Source: Pseudomonas sp. PGPPP3
GTDB taxonomy: Bacteria; Pseudomonadota; Gammaproteobacteria; Pseudomonadales; Pseudomonadaceae
Length of the DNA: 7,253 nucleotides
Reading direction: 5' to 3'
NCBI GenBank assembly: GCA_002256055.1
Contig: NKIE01000137.1
Location: 1 to 7,253 of the forward strand
Part shown: positions 5,456-7,253 of the stretch, piece after piece
How positions within the stretch are numbered: the stretch's first letter is position 1
How the letters are laid out: the number at the start of each line of letters is the position of its first letter
Translations under genes and position numbers: made by a program
The notes under the pieces: model-generated
Seen by the model: the letters and a program-made list of their open reading frames with translations, nothing else
What the model was told of the DNA's origin: nothing
Database searches by the model: none

Positions 5456-5626
5456 ATGAATCGCCGTAAGAAAATAAAGCAGTTATTAGAGGCGCATGCC
5501 AAAAAGGCCAATGCCAAGTTGGCGCCGAAAAACAAGCCTAAATACATCTGTAAAGCCGACCGCTTGAAGTTGGCAGCTGAGGCTGAGGCTGCTCAAGACG
5601 CCAGCGTCTCTACCGAGAGTGTATGA
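5456..5626 (+). CDS. DUF2986-family small basic protein, 56 aa
   Basis: Very short gene. MNRRKKIKQLLEAHAKKANA, followed by KLAPKNKPKYICKADRLKL, matches the conserved pattern I know for DUF2986 (short Lys-rich proteins of gammaproteobacteria such as Pseudomonas, Vibrio and Shewanella, function unknown). The tail (AAEAEAAQDASVSTESV) is low-complexity and acidic. One cysteine sits at residue 32. A GGCAGG at 5445-5450 precedes the ATG by five bases. It lies between attC8 and a decayed attC, so it is positioned like a ninth cassette, yet the family is usually an ordinary chromosomal gene. It may be a cassette that became fixed. Confidence 0.85.
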   Translation: MNRRKKIKQLLEAHAKKANAKLAPKNKPKYICKADRLKLAAEAEAAQDASVSTESV

Positions 5627-5679
5627 ATACTCAAGCGGGCTGCATGTAACGGCTGTAGCGGCTTTTGCTGGCGGCCCGC

Positions 5680-5740
5680 GCTAAGCACTACTTGGCTTCG
5701 CAGAGTTGTGCCCCGCAGTCCTTTAATCTGAACGTCAGGC
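5680..5740 (+). repeat. attC: Degenerate attC-like sequence (attC9)
   Basis: The right arm TCCTTTAATCTGAACGTCAGGC (5719-5740) aligns base by base with the canonical CCCCTTAACCTAAACGTTAGGC apart from scattered C/T and A/G transitions. Leftwards it keeps GCTTCGC (5694-5700), GTGCCCCGCAG and a GCTAAGC (5680-5686) in place of R'' GCCTAAC. The core is GTCAGGC instead of GTTAGGC. It is about 15 bases shorter than the others. I read it as a decayed attC, probably inactive. Confidence 0.6.
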
Positions 5741-5746
5741 CCGAAT

Positions 5747-6232
5747 ATGCCCTTTACGCCCATTCACCTCGGTCCCGGTGCCGCCTGCAAAGCCATCGGT
5801 GGCCGGCATTTCAGTTTTATGGTGTTTGGCGGGGCGCAGGTGTTGATGGATATCGAGCCGCTGCTGGGCATCATTCAGGGCTGGGATGTGCTGCACGGCT
5901 ATAGCCACACCCTTATGGGGGCGTTGGTGATCGGTTTGTTGGCGGTGCTTATGGGGCGGCCGATCAGTGCGTGGGTGCTTAAGGCGCTGAAGGTTGAGCA
6001 CTACCCACTCACCTGGTTGGCTGCGTGCACCGGAGCGTTTGTCGGTACGTTCTCGCATATCGGTTTGGATGCGCTGATGCACAGTGATATGAACCCGTGG
6101 TGGCCGCTTGCCGATGGCAACGGTTGGCACGGGTTCATTTCTATCGATGAGTTACATCTGCTGTGCTTGGGCCTGGGTGTATTTGGCGCGCTGCTGGTGG
6201 CGGGCAAATACCGCCGTTATGGACGTGCCTGA
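5747..6232 (+). CDS. Membrane metal-dependent hydrolase-like protein, 161 aa
   Basis: Predicted inner-membrane protein with about four hydrophobic segments (residues ~24-45, 55-70, 88-106, 135-152). His and Asp residues sit at their ends: H7 (FTPIHLGPG), D35 (LMDIEPL), H50 and H54 (LHGYSHTLMGAL), H104, D108, H112 and D114 (FSHIGLDALMHSD), then PWWPL. This order resembles the YdjM-like group of membrane-bound putative metal-dependent hydrolases; the family call is from pattern and no substrate is known. It starts seven bases after the decayed attC core, as a cassette gene would, but no attC follows and its GC is high like the chromosome. It may be the first chromosomal gene or a captured, now fixed, cassette. 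There is no clear Shine-Dalgarno. Confidence 0.8.
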   Translation: MPFTPIHLGPGAACKAIGGRHFSFMVFGGAQVLMDIEPLLGIIQGWDVLHGYSHTLMGALVIGLLAVLMGRPISAWVLKALKVEHYPLTWLAACTGAFVGTFSHIGLDALMHSDMNPWWPLADGNGWHGFISIDELHLLCLGLGVFGALLVAGKYRRYGRA

Positions 6233-6275
6233 ATAATGCCTACAGCGCACGTTTTGCAGTGTGGCATCTGATCCC

Positions 6276-6282
6276 AGGGAGG
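6276..6282 (+). promoter_or_regulatory. Shine-Dalgarno of the DUF3592-type gene
   Basis: AGGGAGG lies ten bases before ATG 6293. It supports that start codon; the spacing is slightly long. No promoter or terminator is evident in the 60 bases between the two genes. Confidence 0.6.
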
Positions 6283-6292
6283 CTTGCCGACC

Positions 6293-7253
6293 ATGCTCGA
6301 TTACCTACAGACAATGTTCGACCTGGCGCTGCGCAAGGAGCTGCAGGGCCTGCATTTTTGGGCGACGGTGTATGTGCTGGTCGTGTTGTTGGGCACTGTG
6401 TGGCATGTGCTGCGCGTGCGGCGTTGGCCCAGTACCCAGGGGCAGTTGTTGCGCCTGGGCGTGCGCGAGTTTGCCGGGCCGGAGCTTAATCCGGCGGATC
6501 AGGCGTACGTGCCGGATGCGCTGTATGCCTATGAGGTTGCGGGTCGGGCGTATCAGGGGCGCGAGCTGTCCGTGTGGAAGGTCTCGGCGTCGGGCATCTT
6601 GCGCGGTGCCGCAGGCCTGCTGCCCGCACAGGTAAAGGCGGATGCTGCGGGGCGGGTGCCGGTGTATTACCACCCGACGCGGCCGCACAAGAGCGTGCTG
6701 CTGCGACCCGGTGTGGCGACGGTGGTGAGCGTGTGGCTGCTGATGGCGCTGATTGCTGAGCTGAAACCTGAAATGAGCGGCCCGGCGCTGGCAGTGATTG
6801 AGAATCTGGAGAAGGCATCGACTCAGGAGCTGGAAGATATGGCCAGCGCGCTGTTTGCCTCTGATTTCTCGTCCGTCAGCAGCGATAAAGCGCCGTTTAT
6901 CTGGGCTGCACTGTCGCTCTACTGGGCGCAGATGGCCAATCTGATCCCCGGCAAAGCCCGCGCTGAATACGGCGAGCAACGTCAATATTGCCCGGTTTGT
7001 GGTTCTATGCCGGTGTCCAGCATGGTGCAAATTGGCACCACTCAGGGGCTACGTTACCTGCACTGCAACCTGTGTGAAACTGAATGGCACGTAGTGCGCG
7101 TAAAATGCAGCAACTGCGAGCAGAGCGGCAAACTGCATTACTGGTCGCTGGATGACGAACAGGCCGCGATTAAAGCCGAAAGCTGCGATGACTGCGGCAC
7201 TTACCTGAAAATTCTCTATCAGGAAAAAGATCCAAAAATCGAAGCCGTAGCAG
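6293..7253 (+). CDS. DUF3592-type membrane protein running in frame into FdhE-like sequence; 3' end cut
   Basis: From ATG 6293 I translate 320 codons with no stop to the window edge. Residues 1-~148 look like a DUF3592 protein: a TM helix at ~23-40 ([15 protein letters not shown]), [42 protein letters not shown], and the start of a second TM helix (VATVVSVW). At residue ~149 (base ~6737) the sequence becomes FdhE-like: [20 protein letters not shown] and onward. DUF3592 proteins normally end soon after the second TM helix, and FdhE is a soluble cytoplasmic factor, so this fusion makes little biological sense. GC drops at the same point. The N-terminal part is probably genuine and native; its true C-terminus is lost at the junction. 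Confidence 0.75.
   Translation, partial: MLDYLQTMFDLALRKELQGLHFWATVYVLVVLLGTVWHVLRVRRWPSTQGQLLRLGVREFAGPELNPADQAYVPDALYAYEVAGRAYQGRELSVWKVSASGILRGAAGLLPAQVKADAAGRVPVYYHPTRPHKSVLLRPGVATVVSVWLLMALIAELKPEMSGPALAVIENLEKASTQELEDMASALFASDFSSVSSDKAPFIWAALSLYWAQMANLIPGKARAEYGEQRQYCPVCGSMPVSSMVQIGTTQGLRYLHCNLCETEWHVVRVKCSNCEQSGKLHYWSLDDEQAAIKAESCDDCGTYLKILYQEKDPKIEAVA
6737..7253 (+). pseudogene. fdhE: fdhE fragment, enterobacterial type, lacking its first ~105 codons
   Basis: FdhE is a cytoplasmic rubredoxin-like accessory protein needed to activate respiratory formate dehydrogenases; it binds iron through CxxC motifs. All four motifs are present: YCPVCG (Cys 233/236 of the fused frame), HCNLCE (258/261), KCSNCE (272/275) and SCDDCG (298/301). 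From LLMALIAEL on, the protein matches E. coli FdhE as I remember it with essentially no difference, far closer than a Pseudomonas FdhE would be expected to be. E. coli FdhE is about 309 residues and this segment begins at about its residue 106. The N-terminal third and its start codon are missing, and the C-terminal ~30 residues lie beyond the window. No separate start signal is seen, so it is not an intact gene. Confidence 0.8.

Larger units (their letters stand above)
1026..5734 (+). mobile_element. Integron cassette array: eight cassettes plus one degenerate ninth unit
   Basis: Cassette borders, set at the G of each GTTRRRY-like core: C1 1026-1562, C2 1563-2015, C3 2016-2713, C4 2714-3260, C5 3261-3588, C6 3589-4119, C7 4120-4835, C8 4836-5375, and unit 9 5376-5734 (decayed end). 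Every cassette carries one ORF on the plus strand and ends in an attC of 74-77 bases. The R'' box of each cassette is the reverse complement of that cassette's own first bases, exactly or with one G-T wobble. This holds for C1-C8 and supports the borders better than similarity between repeats alone. Lines counted by hand inside cassettes have about 33-45% GC, against about 55-70% in the flanks. Cassettes are mobilised in trans by IntI; the array is read from the attI side. Confidence 0.93.

Noticed and set aside
5735..7030. Long minus-strand ORFs (up to 241 codons) opposite the right flank
   Set aside because: Composition is Arg/His/Gln-rich with no recognisable motif, and the plus strand carries genes with family patterns and a Shine-Dalgarno. 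The 241-codon ORF also runs across the suspected chimera junction, so it cannot be a conserved gene.
6293..7253. A new functional DUF3592-FdhE fusion protein
   Set aside because: The join falls within a TM helix of one family and at an internal residue of the other, with a composition break. An artefact or chance fusion is more likely than a selected domain combination.

Overview
The window is the integrase-proximal part of a chromosomal (sedentary) integron. The genus is most likely Pseudomonas, in the stutzeri/alcaligenes/mendocina range. Three things point there: the IntI-type tyrosine recombinase, the roughly 76-bp attC sites whose central part is nearly invariant (the Pseudomonas repeat style), and GC-rich flanks around an AT-rich cassette array. 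The genus is inferred from recognition, not from a search.

Layout. Positions 1-893 (minus strand) hold intI. It is an open frame that runs off the left edge just before the expected catalytic tyrosine. Positions 894-1025 are the divergent intergenic region with attI; the crossover lies between G1025 and T1026. From 1026 to 5375 there are eight gene cassettes in the same orientation, each with one forward ORF and a clear attC at its 3' end (attC1 to attC8). A ninth unit (5376-5734) carries a small DUF2986-type gene and ends in a decayed attC-like sequence. After it come a GC-rich membrane hydrolase-like gene (5747-6232) and a DUF3592-type membrane protein gene from 6293, neither followed by an attC.

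The cassette products are mostly unknown small proteins: a DUF6869-like protein, a DUF4304-like protein with a TPR-like tail, a lipoprotein with a TonB-C-like domain, a 76-aa soluble protein, a two-TM protein with a beta-rich tail, and two Sec-exported proteins. I see no resistance gene and no convincing promoter inside the array. Expression probably depends on read-through from the attI end and on individual translation signals: a strong Shine-Dalgarno in cassette 5, and short leader ORFs abutting the start in cassettes 3 and 9. Five of the eight canonical cassettes take their stop codon from the attC R'' box.

The right end is abnormal. The DUF3592 ORF continues in frame, at about 6737, into a sequence that I recognise as enterobacterial (E. 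coli-like) fdhE lacking its first ~105 codons. GC content drops at the same point. This may be a cloning or assembly chimera or, less likely, a genuine illegitimate fusion. It should be settled before anything right of ~6737 is treated as native.
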